Of a stretch of DNA of 43,809 nt, positions 15,841 to 24,233 are shown in pieces. Both the position numbers and the translations under genes were made by a program. The notes below the pieces were generated by a model. The model was not told the DNA's origin and did no database searches. It was given only the letters and a program-made list of their open reading frames with translations. Source of the DNA: an uncultured Clostridia bacterium (GTDB lineage: Bacteria; Bacillota; Clostridia; TANB77; CAG-508); the NCBI GenBank assembly GCA_934167305.1, contig CAKPKQ010000010.1, positions 1 to 43,809 on the forward strand, given 5' to 3'. Each line of letters starts with the position of its first letter. Position 1 is the stretch's first letter.

Positions 15841-17100
15841 TTGGATAAGTTAGTAATAAGTGGACCAACAAAATTAAAAGGAGAAGTAACAATAAGCGGA
15901 GCTAAAAATGCAGCAGTTGCAATATTACCAGCAACTTTATTGATTAATGGAATATGCAAAATAGAGAATTTACCTAATATTAGTGATGTAAAAATGTCAT
16001 GCAAAATTTTAGCCGAGTTAGGAGCTAAAATTACATGGATATCAGATAATGAAATTGAAATAGATACAAGAGACATATGTTGTACACAAGCTCCAATAGA
16101 TATGACAAGCAAATTTAGGGCTTCATATTATTTATTAGGAGCATTACTTAGTAGATGTGGACATGCAGAAGTTGGGCTTCCAGGTGGATGTAATTTAGGT
16201 GCAAGACCAATTGACCAACATATTAAAGCTTTTGAAGCATTAGGAGCAAAAGTAGTAGTTGCACAAGGAAAAGTTACAGCTAAAGCAAAGAAAATGGTTG
16301 GAACATCTATATATATGGACGTGGTTTCTGTTGGTGCAACAATAAATGCAATGCTTGCATCAGTACTTGCCGAAGGAACAACAACTATAGATAATGCTGC
16401 AAAAGAACCACATATAGTAGACGTTGCAAACTTCTTAAACACTATGGGGGCAGACATTCGTGGAGCGGGTACAGATGTTATAAAAATAAATGGTGTTAAA
16501 GAATTAAAAGGAAATGCTACATATTCAGTTGTACCAGATCAAATAGAAGCAGGAACATTTATGCTTGCAGCAGTTGCTTCTAGAGGAGATATTACAATTA
16601 AAAACTGTATTCCAGAACACTTGGATTGCATAACAGCTAAAATACTTGAAATAGGTGGAACAGTAAAAGACATGGGTGACTCAATTAGAGTTACAATGAA
16701 TAAAAGACCTACAAAAGCAATTGTAAAAACACTTCCATATCCAGGCTTCCCAACAGATATGCAACCACAAATGGGAGTTGTGCTTTCAATAGCAGATGGA
16801 ACAAGTATGATTCATGAGAGTATATGGGAATCAAGATTTCAATATACATCTGAGTTGAATAAAATGGGAGCAAAGATTACGGCACAAGGAAAATCAGCAG
16901 TATTTGAAGGAGTTAATGAACTAACTGGAGCACCAGTATATGCTACAGATTTAAGAGCTGGAGCAGCACTAATTATTGCTGGTATTATAGCAAAGGGAGA
17001 AACTCAATTATATAATATTGAACATATTGATAGAGGATATGAAAATATTGAAGAGAAATTCAGAAAATTAGGAGCAAATATACAAAGAGTGACAGAGTAA
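15841..17100 (+). CDS. murA: UDP-N-acetylglucosamine 1-carboxyvinyltransferase
   Basis: MurA transfers enolpyruvate from PEP to UDP-GlcNAc, the first committed step of peptidoglycan synthesis. I choose the TTG start at 15841: GGAGG lies eight bases upstream and the product then begins MDKLVISGPTKL like other MurA proteins. An ATG at 15826 would overlap that site. The 419-residue length is standard. Lys22-Asn23 in SGAKNAA and the catalytic cysteine Cys116 in GGCNLGARPIDQH are present; the cysteine form is the fosfomycin-sensitive type. RPTKAIVKTLPYPGFPTDMQ is also typical. It heads a tight group with the walJ-like and rlmH genes. Confidence 0.96.
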   Translation: MDKLVISGPTKLKGEVTISGAKNAAVAILPATLLINGICKIENLPNISDVKMSCKILAELGAKITWISDNEIEIDTRDICCTQAPIDMTSKFRASYYLLGALLSRCGHAEVGLPGGCNLGARPIDQHIKAFEALGAKVVVAQGKVTAKAKKMVGTSIYMDVVSVGATINAMLASVLAEGTTTIDNAAKEPHIVDVANFLNTMGADIRGAGTDVIKINGVKELKGNATYSVVPDQIEAGTFMLAAVASRGDITIKNCIPEHLDCITAKILEIGGTVKDMGDSIRVTMNKRPTKAIVKTLPYPGFPTDMQPQMGVVLSIADGTSMIHESIWESRFQYTSELNKMGAKITAQGKSAVFEGVNELTGAPVYATDLRAGAALIIAGIIAKGETQLYNIEHIDRGYENIEEKFRKLGANIQRVTE

Positions 17101-17115
17101 AGGACGAATACACAA

Positions 17116-17907
17116 ATGTTTAATTTTTGTAGTTTATATAGTGGAAGTAGTGGAAATAGTTTATTTGTACAGACTGATAATACAAAAATTTTAGTTGATG
17201 CAGGAGAAAGTGCAAAAAAAATTGAAACAGCTTTAAATAGTATAGATGTAAATATAGATGATATTGATGCAGTTATAGTTACACATGAACATTCAGATCA
17301 TATAAAAGGTTTAGCAACAATATCAAAAAAATTTGATATACCAATATATGCAAATAGAGAAACATGGGATGCTATGCCTCAAGTTGCAGAGAAAACTCAA
17401 AATCAAAATTTATTTAATGTAAATGAAAAATTTGAAATTGGAGATTTAAAAATAATACCTTTTTCAATACCACATGATGCAGCAAACCCATGTGGATTTA
17501 ACATATTTTACAATAATCAAAAAATAAGTATAGCAACAGATATAGGACATATGGATAAAAAAATAATAAAAAACTTAGAAGAAAGTTCTTTTATATTATT
17601 AGAATCAAATTATGATCCTAATATATTATCATATTCAAAATATCCATATTCACTAAAACAAAGAATAGCGGGGCCAAATGGACATTTATCAAATGAAGCA
17701 GCTGGAAAAACAATTTCATATTTGTTAAACTCAGGTTTAACAAATGTTATGCTTGGACATTTAAGTAAAGAAAATAATTTTCCAGAACTTGCTTATAAAA
17801 CAGTTGTTGATGAATTATGTGCTAGTAATTTTGATGAAAATAAAATAAAAATTGCTGTTGCAAGTAGATCAAATCCAAGTGAAATATTAAATTTAGAGGT
17901 ATCATAA
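17116..17907 (+). CDS. Metallo-beta-lactamase-fold hydrolase, WalJ/YycJ type
   Basis: The 263-residue protein has the metal-binding motif THEHSDH at residues 56-62, further metal ligands in IPHDAANPCGF and ATDIGHMD, and the conserved GPNGHLSNEAAG segment. WalJ of low-GC Gram-positives is linked to cell-wall and DNA-replication coordination and is often placed next to rlmH, as here. Its substrate is uncertain. The ribosome binding site is weak (AAAGGA). The gene lies 15 bases after murA and directly abuts rlmH. Confidence 0.87.
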   Translation: MFNFCSLYSGSSGNSLFVQTDNTKILVDAGESAKKIETALNSIDVNIDDIDAVIVTHEHSDHIKGLATISKKFDIPIYANRETWDAMPQVAEKTQNQNLFNVNEKFEIGDLKIIPFSIPHDAANPCGFNIFYNNQKISIATDIGHMDKKIIKNLEESSFILLESNYDPNILSYSKYPYSLKQRIAGPNGHLSNEAAGKTISYLLNSGLTNVMLGHLSKENNFPELAYKTVVDELCASNFDENKIKIAVASRSNPSEILNLEVS

Positions 17908-18387
17908 ATGTTACATATTGATTGTATTTGTGTTGGAAAATTAAAAGAAGATTATTTAAAAAATGCAATATTAGAATACTCAAAAAGACTTTCTAAATAT
18001 TGCATTTTTAATATTATAGAATTACAAGATGAAAAAGTTCCAACTAATTTAAGTGAAGCTGAAAAAGCAAAAATAATTGAAAAAGAAAGTAATAATATTT
18101 TAGTAAATATAAAAGATAATAGTTATGTAATTGCATTAGATTTAACAGGAAAACAATATACATCTGAGGAATTTTCTAAAAAAATAATGCAAATTACAAA
18201 TTATTCTTCACATATTACATTTTTAATTGGTGGAACATTAGGAATGTCAAAAACTTTATTATCGAGAGCAAATGAATTAATATCATTTTCAAAAATGACA
18301 TTTCCACACCAATTAATACGTGTATTTTTATTAGAACAATTATTTAGAGCTTTTAAAATTGAACATAATGAAACTTATCATCATTAA
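17908..18387 (+). CDS. rlmH: 23S rRNA (pseudouridine1915-N3)-methyltransferase
   Basis: RlmH is a SPOUT methyltransferase that modifies pseudouridine 1915 of 23S rRNA in assembled ribosomes. Length is 159 residues, identical to B. subtilis RlmH. The SAM-binding knot shows FLIGGTLGMS near residue 106 and the invariant C-terminus PHQLIRVFLLEQLFRAFKI then EHNETYHH. It starts at the base after the stop of the preceding gene, so the two are translationally coupled. Confidence 0.97.
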   Translation: MLHIDCICVGKLKEDYLKNAILEYSKRLSKYCIFNIIELQDEKVPTNLSEAEKAKIIEKESNNILVNIKDNSYVIALDLTGKQYTSEEFSKKIMQITNYSSHITFLIGGTLGMSKTLLSRANELISFSKMTFPHQLIRVFLLEQLFRAFKIEHNETYHH

Positions 18388-18399
18388 TATATATAAGAA

Positions 18400-18533
18400 T
18401 GTAGAGGAAATTAAAAAGATAATCAAAAATTATAATAAATTGGGGGCACTATAATTTATAATTAATTTGGGGGCTACCGAAAGAAAAAATATATACACAA
18501 TAAATAGGGGTTATACAGGAAATTTCCTCTACA
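18400..18533. other. Structured 134-nt element between convergent rlmH and spmB
   Basis: A perfect 13-bp closing repeat (TGTAGAGGAAATT at 18400-18412 with its complement at 18521-18533) encloses two direct copies of TTGGGGGC(A/T), CCGAAAG, and an inner AATTATAA / TTATAATT stem. It may be a standalone structured RNA or a small terminal-repeat element. It matches no riboswitch I can name. The remainder of the gap to 18688 is AT-rich without clear features. Confidence 0.5.
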
Positions 18534-18688
18534 AAAATAAAATCATAAATTTAAAATTTTTTGGTTAAAATTTAGAAATTAATTTTTTAGAATAAAATTT
18601 TGTCATTCAAAAGTAAAAACAAAGTTGTATTGAAATTTAAACTCTAAAATTATAATACAATAAATTACTTGTAATGTCAACAAAAACA

Positions 18689-19216
18689 TTACGACATAAT
18701 TCGACATACTATTACAGACACAATGATTCCAACGATATCAGATAACAGTGCGACTAATAGTGCAAATCGAATTTTTTTTATTTTTACGCAAGAGGTATAA
18801 ATTGCAATTACATAAAAAGTTGTTTCTGTTGAACCCATAATTGTAGAAGTTATATTTCCTATTAAACTGTCAACTCCGTAATTATTCATAAGATCAACAG
18901 CTACACCTATTGATGCACTTCCAGAGATAGGTCTTAACATTACTAAAGGAAGAATTTGACTTGGAATTCCAAGTAAATTAGTAATAGGAGAGATTATAGA
19001 TATTATAAAACTCAAAATTCCAGAATTACGAAGTAATCCTACTGCTAAAAAGATTCCAAGTAATGTTGGAAAAAGCTCAATTACTATTTTTATACCATCT
19101 TTTGCACCATCTAAAAATGTATCAAAAACTTTAATTTTTTCTTTTAACCCAAAAAGAACAATGATAATTATAGTAGCTGGTATAGCAAAAGCAGATAAAA
19201 AATTAGATATTTGCAT
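18689..19216 (-). CDS. spmB: Spore maturation protein B
   Basis: SpmB works with SpmA in spore core dehydration in B. subtilis. The 175-residue product has several hydrophobic segments and nucleoside-recognition (Gate) domain motifs: LFPTLLGIFLAVGLLRNSG, PLVMLRPISGSASIGVAVDL and GNITSTIMGSTETTFYVIAI. AAGGTGAG precedes the ATG. It lies 15 bases behind spmA in the same operon. Length matches the family. Confidence 0.95.
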   Translation of the reverse strand: MQISNFLSAFAIPATIIIIVLFGLKEKIKVFDTFLDGAKDGIKIVIELFPTLLGIFLAVGLLRNSGILSFIISIISPITNLLGIPSQILPLVMLRPISGSASIGVAVDLMNNYGVDSLIGNITSTIMGSTETTFYVIAIYTSCVKIKKIRFALLVALLSDIVGIIVSVIVCRIMS

Positions 19217-19231
19217 AAACTCACCTTTATA

Positions 19232-19810
19232 TTAAAACTTTTTATGTGTCAAAATTTTAGTTAAAATAATACCAAAAATAGCAGAAAATATGGTTGATAT
19301 CCATATTGGAACAATAACGCTATTAGGAGCAGTTGAACCAAGAGATGTTCTAATTGCAATCACATTTGTTGGAATAAGCTGGATTGCTGCAATATTTATA
19401 ATAATAAACATAATCATAGAATTACTTAATGTGTCCTTTTTGGTATTATCTTTCTGCAATGTATTCATAGCTTGTAAGCCGATTGGAGTGCTGGCATTTC
19501 CTAGACCTAAGAAATTTGTGACCATATTCATAGAGATTTCCTCTTTTGCTTGTTTATTATTTTTTAGTTCAGGAAATAAAAATTTAATAAAGGGACTTAA
19601 TGCTTTATTTAAAATATTTATTAAGCTTGTTTTTTTTACAATTTCCATTATTCCATTCCATAAGCAAATTGTTCCAAAAAAAGTAAGAGTTAAATTAACT
19701 GCAGAATTCATAGAATCAAAAATTCCATTACTTGCATTTTCTATATTACCAGACAGCAAAGCATATATAATTGAAATTATAATAAAAATAGGCCAAATAA
19801 TATTTAACAA
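19232..19810 (-). CDS. spmA: Spore maturation protein A
   Basis: SpmA, an integral membrane Gate-domain protein, acts with SpmB in spore dehydration. The 192-residue protein shows MNMVTNFLGLGNASTPIGLQ, the family hallmark, and several membrane spans, including the first at residues 3-20. Translation appears to start at a TTG (19810) after GGTGATTTT. The predicted upstream region carries tandem Spo0A-like boxes shared with abrB. Confidence 0.95.
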   Translation of the reverse strand: MLNIIWPIFIIISIIYALLSGNIENASNGIFDSMNSAVNLTLTFFGTICLWNGIMEIVKKTSLINILNKALSPFIKFLFPELKNNKQAKEEISMNMVTNFLGLGNASTPIGLQAMNTLQKDNTKKDTLSNSMIMFIIINIAAIQLIPTNVIAIRTSLGSTAPNSVIVPIWISTIFSAIFGIILTKILTHKKF

Positions 19811-19892
19811 AAAATCACCACACTTTTTATTTATAAGTAAAGTCTCATTTAATCATATTCGAATAAATTATATTTATTACATATAAAAATGA

Positions 19893-19909
19893 TTCGACAA
19901 AATTCGACT
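19893..19909. promoter_or_regulatory. Tandem Spo0A-like boxes between spmA and abrB
   Basis: TTCGACA (19893-19899) and TTCGACT (19903-19909) are exactly 10 bases apart, one helical turn. The core is the complement of the Spo0A box TGTCGAA. The spacing and the place between two sporulation-associated genes support a real operator; binding is inferred. Confidence 0.6.
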
Positions 19910-19958
19910 TTTTAAAAAACAAAATTACAAAAATTGTTAATTTTTTAATGAATTTTTG

Positions 19959-20010
19959 TTGCAATTACAAAGCTTTTGTGATATTATCATTTAGTAATAA
20001 ATTTGTCGAA
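19959..20010 (+). promoter_or_regulatory. abrB promoter with downstream Spo0A box
   Basis: TTGCAA (19959-19964), a 17-base spacer and TATTAT (19982-19987) form a sigma-A promoter. TGTCGAA (20004-20010), a perfect Spo0A core, lies just after the predicted start site. In B. subtilis, Spo0A~P represses abrB from boxes downstream of its promoters, so the arrangement is parallel. Confidence 0.7.
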
Positions 20011-20034
20011 AAATGTAATTTAAGGAGGTGCTGT

Positions 20035-20289
20035 ATGAAATCTACAGGAATAGTAAGAAGAGTTGATGAATTAGGAAGAGTAGTTATACCAATTGAACTA
20101 AGAAATAAATTCGAAATTGCAGAAAAAGATCCAATAGAAATATACGTTGACGGCTCTAATATAGTATTAAAAAAGTTTGAACCAAACTGTATATTTTGTG
20201 GTAATTCTAAAAAATTATCAGAATATAAAGGAAAATTAATTTGTGATAAATGTTTAAATAAAATATCAGAAATAAAAGAAGCAGAATAA
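20035..20289 (+). CDS. abrB: Transition-state regulator AbrB
   Basis: AbrB is a dimeric swapped-hairpin DNA-binding protein that represses post-exponential genes. The 84-residue product begins MKSTGIVRRVDELGRVVIPI followed by ELRNKFEIAEKDPIEIYVDG, very close to B. subtilis AbrB. ATG 20035 is chosen because AAGGAGG precedes it; a longer frame reaching upstream crosses the promoter. The C-terminal half differs from Bacillus: it has CIFCG and CDKC, a likely zinc-binding pair of cysteine motifs, as in other clostridial AbrB proteins. It diverges from spmA and converges on rsmI; the abrB/rsmI/trmN6 neighbourhood also occurs in B. subtilis. Confidence 0.95.
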   Translation: MKSTGIVRRVDELGRVVIPIELRNKFEIAEKDPIEIYVDGSNIVLKKFEPNCIFCGNSKKLSEYKGKLICDKCLNKISEIKEAE

Positions 20290-20293
20290 GTAA

Positions 20294-20328
20294 AAAAAAT
20301 AGTGTAAAAAAGATTACACTATTTTTTT
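20294..20328. terminator. Bidirectional terminator between abrB and rsmI
   Basis: AAAAAATAGTGTAA pairs with TTACACTATTTTTT around a short A-rich loop. A and T runs flank both sides. Confidence 0.9.
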
Positions 20329-21149
20329 TATATAAATTTTTGATAAATTTCATTTTTACTAACATTTCTATCTTTAGCAATTTGCTTAATAATTTCTTTT
20401 TTATCTAATCCTAATTTTTCGTAAAAATTATAATGTTCTTCTAAACTCATTTTAGAAAAATCAGTCTCATCAGAATTTTCATCTTTATTTAAATCCAAAA
20501 TAATTACATATTCGCCTTTAGGGTCAGAAGATAGACTAATTAATTCCGAAACTGTACCATATATTTTTTGTTCATGAATTTTTGTAAGTTCCCTTACCAA
20601 ACATCCTTGAACATCTCCAATATTTTCTAAAATATCTTCTAACGTTTTTAATAATTTGTGTGGAGCTTCATACAAAATAACAGTTTTTTGTTCTTTCATA
20701 ATTTGTAATAATTTTTCTTTACGATTTTTCTTATTTAGTGGTAAAAAACCATAAAAGGAAAATTCAGTTGTAGAAATTCCAGAAACAATTAAACTATTAA
20801 CAAAAGCACATGCACCAGGTATTGGAATAATTTCAATATTATTTTTAATTGCTTCTTTTACAATTTCTTCCCCTGGATCAGAAATACCAGGTGTGCCTGC
20901 ATCTGTTACTATAGCTATATTTTTACCAGCTAATACTTTTTCAATTAAACTTTCAGATTTTATATCTTCGTTATGTCTATGATAGCTAATCATTGGCTTA
21001 CTAATTTCAAAATGATTTAATAACTTTAAAGTTTGTCTTGTATCTTCAGCAGCAATTAAATCAATATTTTTTAATGTATCTATTGCACGAAATGTTATAT
21101 CGCTTAAATTTCCAATAGGTGTAGCCACCAAATAAATTTTACCAGCCAT
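20328..21149 (-). CDS. rsmI: 16S rRNA (cytidine1402-2'-O)-methyltransferase
   Basis: RsmI methylates the ribose of C1402 in the 16S decoding centre. The 273-residue tetrapyrrole-methylase-fold protein starts GKIYLVATPIGNLSDITFRA and has AAEDTRQTLKLLNHF, SYHRHNE and VTDAGTPGISDPGEEIV, all RsmI hallmarks. GCLVRELTKIHEQ lies in the second half. GGAGG precedes the ATG. It follows trmN6 by nine bases and forms an operon with it. Confidence 0.97.
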   Translation of the reverse strand: MAGKIYLVATPIGNLSDITFRAIDTLKNIDLIAAEDTRQTLKLLNHFEISKPMISYHRHNEDIKSESLIEKVLAGKNIAIVTDAGTPGISDPGEEIVKEAIKNNIEIIPIPGACAFVNSLIVSGISTTEFSFYGFLPLNKKNRKEKLLQIMKEQKTVILYEAPHKLLKTLEDILENIGDVQGCLVRELTKIHEQKIYGTVSELISLSSDPKGEYVIILDLNKDENSDETDFSKMSLEEHYNFYEKLGLDKKEIIKQIAKDRNVSKNEIYQKFI

Positions 21150-21158
21150 GTATTCCTC

Positions 21159-21896
21159 CTATATTTTATTATATATTTTTAATAATTCCTCTGTATAAGT
21201 TCCATCAGAATTATAAATATACAAGGGCTTATCAATTTTTAAAAAAGGTTTTGCATTTTTAGTTGCTTTAATTAAAACTAAATTTGGAGCCTTGTCACAG
21301 CTTGGTTGTACTAATTTTAATTCTTTAGGCTCTAATTTATATTTCCTAAAAATAGATAAAATATCAACTAATCTTTCAGGTCTGTGAACCATATAAATAC
21401 TAGATTGATCTTTTAATAAGTAACTAGAAATTGCAATAAAATCTTCTAAATCAGCAGTTATTTCGTGGCGAGAAATAAGTTTTGACTTTAATTCATTAAT
21501 TCCTCCAGTACCTTTAGTTTTATATGGTGGATTTGTTACAATAACATCAAAAGAATTGGTTTCATAAATATTTCTTAAATTTTTAATATTTTCACAAACA
21601 ATTTCTATTTTATCTTGTAGATTATTTAACAAAATGCTTCGATTAGCCATATCGGCAACTTCTTTTTGAATTTCTATTCCAATAATTTTTGAAGCTCTGG
21701 TTTTTGCTGAAAGCAGTATTGGCAAAATACCAGTACCAGTACCTAAATCAATAACTTTTGCGTTTGATTTAACATTTTTAGCAAAATCAGAAAGCAATAC
21801 ACTATCCATACCAAAACAAAAACCATTTTTATTTTGAATAATCTTTAAATTATTTAATTCTAAATCATCAATTCTTTCATTTTCCCTTAATTCCAT
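21159..21896 (-). CDS. tRNA1(Val) adenine-37 N6-methyltransferase family protein
   Basis: A 245-residue Rossmann-fold methyltransferase with SAM motif VIDLGTGTGILPILLSA near residue 48 and the catalytic NPPYKTKGTG near 124, which marks N6-adenine methyltransferases. The start region DDLELNNLKIIQNKNGFCFG and MDSVLLSDF is typical of TrmN6/YabB proteins. It is the first gene of the operon with rsmI, as yabB and yabC lie near abrB in B. subtilis. The tRNA substrate is known for E. coli TrmN6 and is inferred here. Confidence 0.9.
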   Translation of the reverse strand: MELRENERIDDLELNNLKIIQNKNGFCFGMDSVLLSDFAKNVKSNAKVIDLGTGTGILPILLSAKTRASKIIGIEIQKEVADMANRSILLNNLQDKIEIVCENIKNLRNIYETNSFDVIVTNPPYKTKGTGGINELKSKLISRHEITADLEDFIAISSYLLKDQSSIYMVHRPERLVDILSIFRKYKLEPKELKLVQPSCDKAPNLVLIKATKNAKPFLKIDKPLYIYNSDGTYTEELLKIYNKI

Positions 21897-21980
21897 AAAA
21901 TACCTCTATATAAATATACCACAAAATCATACTTTTGAAAACAATTATTAATAGTTTTTAAACTATTTTAATATTAAAAT

Positions 21981-22058
21981 TGAAAAAACTATATAAAAAC
22001 TAAAAGTTTTTTCATAATTTTGAAAAAACTTGACTATAATAAGAAAGAATAGTATAAT
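21981..22058 (+). promoter_or_regulatory. Promoter with three copies of TGAAAAAACT upstream
   Basis: A near-consensus sigma-A promoter is present: TTGACT (22030-22035), a 17-base spacer, and TATAAT (22053-22058). TGAAAAAACT occurs at 21981-21990, inverted at 22005-22014, and again at 22021-22030, where it touches the -35 box. The set may be an operator for an unknown regulator; A-tract curvature is an alternative. Confidence 0.6.
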
Positions 22059-22079
22059 TATTTATAGTTAGGAGGACTT

Positions 22080-23306
22080 ATGGAAAGAATAAATAGAGAA
22101 AATTATTTATCTATATTAAAAAATTTCAAAGATCAACAAATAATAAAGGTTATTACAGGAATAAGAAGATGTGGTAAGTCAACATTACTAGAAATATTTC
22201 AAGATTATTTAATAGAAAATGGAATAGAAGAAAAACAAATAATATCAATAAATTTTGAAAATTCAGATTATGAAGAATTACAAGATAGAAAAAAACTATA
22301 TGAATATATAAAAGAAAAACTAGTAAAAGGAAAAAAGACATATGTTTTTTTGGATGAAATTCAGAATGTAAATGAATTTGAAAAAACAGTAGATAGTTTA
22401 TTTATAAATAAAGACGTAGACCTATATATAACAGGTTCAAATGCGTATTTATTATCTTCAGAACTGGCAACTTTACTTACAGGAAGATATATAGAAATAA
22501 AAATGTTGCCATTATCATTTAAAGAATATTTATCAAGCTTCAAAGATAAAACAGATTTGTCAAGAAAATTTAGAGATTATTTGAGATATAGTTCATTTCC
22601 ACAAGCAATTCAATTATATAAAATAAATCCTGAAAATATAAATTTATTTTTAGATGGAATATACAACACTATTTTATTTAAAGATGTAATGCAAAGAAAA
22701 GGAATAACAGATAAAAATGTTTTAGAGAGAATTACAAAATACTTATATGACAATATAGGAAATAGAACGAGCATGAAAAGTATAAGTGATAATATAGAGG
22801 GAATAGAAAAAAATTCATCCTATAATACAATTTCGAACTATGTAGATGCATTGTTAGATAGCTATTTAATATTTAAAGCTAATAGATATGATATAAAAGG
22901 AAAAGAATTCTTAAAGACTCAAGAAAAATATTATGCTGTAGATATAGGATTAAGATATTATATGCTAGGGCAAGGCTCTGGTAAAGACATGGGACATATA
23001 CTAGAAAATGTGGTGTATCTTGAATTATTAAGAAGAGGGTTTGAAGTATATATAGGAAAATACGATGATTTAGAAGTTGATTTTGTAGCAAAAAAACCTG
23101 AAAATACTATATATTATCAAGTAGCATTAACAACTAGGGAGGAAAATGAGGCAAACAGTAAAATTTTAGCTAGGGAATTAACGCCTTTAAAGAAAATAAA
23201 TGATAATTATCCTAAATATATTTTGACATTGGATGATGATTTAGATGCCGATTTTGATGGAATAAAAAAGATAAATGTATTAGACTGGTTACTTGAAGAA
23301 AAATAA
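22080..23306 (+). CDS. AAA ATPase with DUF4143 domain
   Basis: The 408-residue protein has a Walker A motif (TGIRRCGKST, about residues 26-35), Walker B (TYVFLDEIQNV, near 85), and sensor TGSNAYLLSSELATLLTGRY, as in the AAA_14 family. The C-terminal DUF4143 part carries the segment YAVDIGLRYYMLG, then a PD-(D/E)XK-like nuclease pattern (GHILENVVYLELLRRGFEVY and VDFVAKK). Such proteins are common in multiple copies in anaerobes, and their function is not established. The gene stands alone with a strong promoter, GGAGG and its own terminator, which makes it look like an independent cassette. Confidence 0.88.
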   Translation: MERINRENYLSILKNFKDQQIIKVITGIRRCGKSTLLEIFQDYLIENGIEEKQIISINFENSDYEELQDRKKLYEYIKEKLVKGKKTYVFLDEIQNVNEFEKTVDSLFINKDVDLYITGSNAYLLSSELATLLTGRYIEIKMLPLSFKEYLSSFKDKTDLSRKFRDYLRYSSFPQAIQLYKINPENINLFLDGIYNTILFKDVMQRKGITDKNVLERITKYLYDNIGNRTSMKSISDNIEGIEKNSSYNTISNYVDALLDSYLIFKANRYDIKGKEFLKTQEKYYAVDIGLRYYMLGQGSGKDMGHILENVVYLELLRRGFEVYIGKYDDLEVDFVAKKPENTIYYQVALTTREENEANSKILARELTPLKKINDNYPKYILTLDDDLDADFDGIKKINVLDWLLEEK

Positions 23307-23316
23307 TATTGATATA

Positions 23317-23352
23317 ATAGTTTGTCAGAACATGTATATGACAAGCTATTTT
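23317..23352 (+). terminator. Terminator of the DUF4143 ATPase gene
   Basis: ATAGTTTGTCA pairs with TGACAAGCTAT (one G-U pair) around an 11-base loop. TTTTTATAT follows. Confidence 0.85.
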
Positions 23353-23459
23353 TATATATAGGAAATTACTATACAACTAATTGCAACCCAGAATTTTGTG
23401 GATTGAAAACACTTGCTAAAAATAAAAAAATATTGTATTATATAAATGTTACCAAAAAT

Positions 23460-23536
23460 GTGTCTATAGCTCAGTTGGATAGAGCGCTCGCCTCCTAAGC
23501 GAGAGGTCGCAGGTTCAATTCCCGCTAGGCACACCA
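23460..23536 (+). tRNA. tRNA-Arg (anticodon CCT)
   Basis: The acceptor stem GTGTCTA pairs with TAGGCAC, the D-arm is AGCTCAGTTGGATAGAGC, and the anticodon stem CTCGC/GCGAG holds the loop CTCCTAA with anticodon CCT. The T-arm contains GGTTCAATTCC and CCA is encoded. The CCT anticodon reads the AGG codon. Confidence 0.96.
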
Positions 23537-23555
23537 TATTTTTTTAGGAGAAAGC

Positions 23556-24020
23556 ATGTTAGAAAAAGAAAAATTTATGAAAGAAGCTTTAAAACAGGCA
23601 CAAAAAGCTTATGAAAAAGGCGAAATACCTGTTGGGGCTGTTATTGTGAAAAATAATAAAATAATAGCAAGAGCATATAATGAAAAAGAAGAAAAATTAG
23701 ATACTACGAAACATGCTGAAATTTTGGTAATTCAAAAAGCAAGTAAAAAGTTAAAAGCATGGAGATTAGCTGACTGCGAAATGTATGTTACATTAGAACC
23801 TTGTAGTATGTGTGCAGGGGCTTTAATACAATCAAGGCTAAGAAAAGTATATATTGGAACAATGGATAAAAAAACTGGTGCTTGTGGTTCTGTTTTAAAT
23901 TTATTAGACTATGAATTTAATCATAAAGTAGAAGTTGAAACAGGAATATTACAACAAGAATGTGAAAAAATCTTAAAAGATTTTTTCAAAGAATTAAGAG
24001 ACAGCAAAAAGAAGAGTTAA
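23556..24020 (+). CDS. tadA: tRNA-specific adenosine deaminase
   Basis: TadA deaminates the wobble adenosine of tRNA-Arg(ACG) to inosine. The 154-residue protein has the cytidine-deaminase-fold zinc site: HAE at residues 53-55 (His53 zinc, Glu55 proton shuttle) and PCSMC at 82-86 (Cys83 and Cys86 zinc). The ribosome binding site is AGGAGA. Two tRNA genes flank it and the SRP RNA and dnaX follow, a gene order shared with B. subtilis. Confidence 0.96.
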   Translation: MLEKEKFMKEALKQAQKAYEKGEIPVGAVIVKNNKIIARAYNEKEEKLDTTKHAEILVIQKASKKLKAWRLADCEMYVTLEPCSMCAGALIQSRLRKVYIGTMDKKTGACGSVLNLLDYEFNHKVEVETGILQQECEKILKDFFKELRDSKKKS

Positions 24021-24063
24021 AAAAGTTTACTATACAATTTTAAATTATTTACATATAATAAAT

Positions 24064-24156
24064 GGAGCAGTATCGAAGTGGTCATAACGAGGTTGATTCG
24101 AAATCAATTAGGCGTGTTAAAGCGCCACGTGGGTTCGAATCCCACCTGCTCCGCCA
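24064..24156 (+). tRNA. tRNA-Ser (anticodon CGA)
   Basis: A class II tRNA: acceptor GGAGCAG pairs with CTGCTCC, the anticodon loop TTCGAAA carries CGA, and a long variable arm (GGCGTGTTAAAGCGCC region) is followed by the T-arm GTGGGTTCGAATCCCAC. Discriminator G and CCA are encoded. The length is 93 bases. Confidence 0.96.
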
Positions 24157-24170
24157 TTTAGTTAAAGATG

Positions 24171-24223
24171 TGTCCCCTAACTGACAAAAATGTCAGTTAA
24201 AGAAACGTCCCCAAACTGACAAA
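24171..24223. repeat. Direct and inverted ACTGACA repeat after tRNA-Ser
   Basis: TAACTGACA (24178-24186) and TGTCAGTTA (24191-24199) form a 9-bp hairpin. GTCCCCTAACTGACAAA is repeated as GTCCCCAAACTGACAAA (24207-24223). It is a short dispersed-repeat type block directly upstream of the next ribosome binding site. Confidence 0.6.
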
Positions 24224-24233
24224 GGAGATTAAT

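Noticed and set aside
18689..18712. TTCGACA near the end of spmB as a further Spo0A box
   Set aside because: It lies inside the coding end of spmB between convergent genes, with no promoter nearby.
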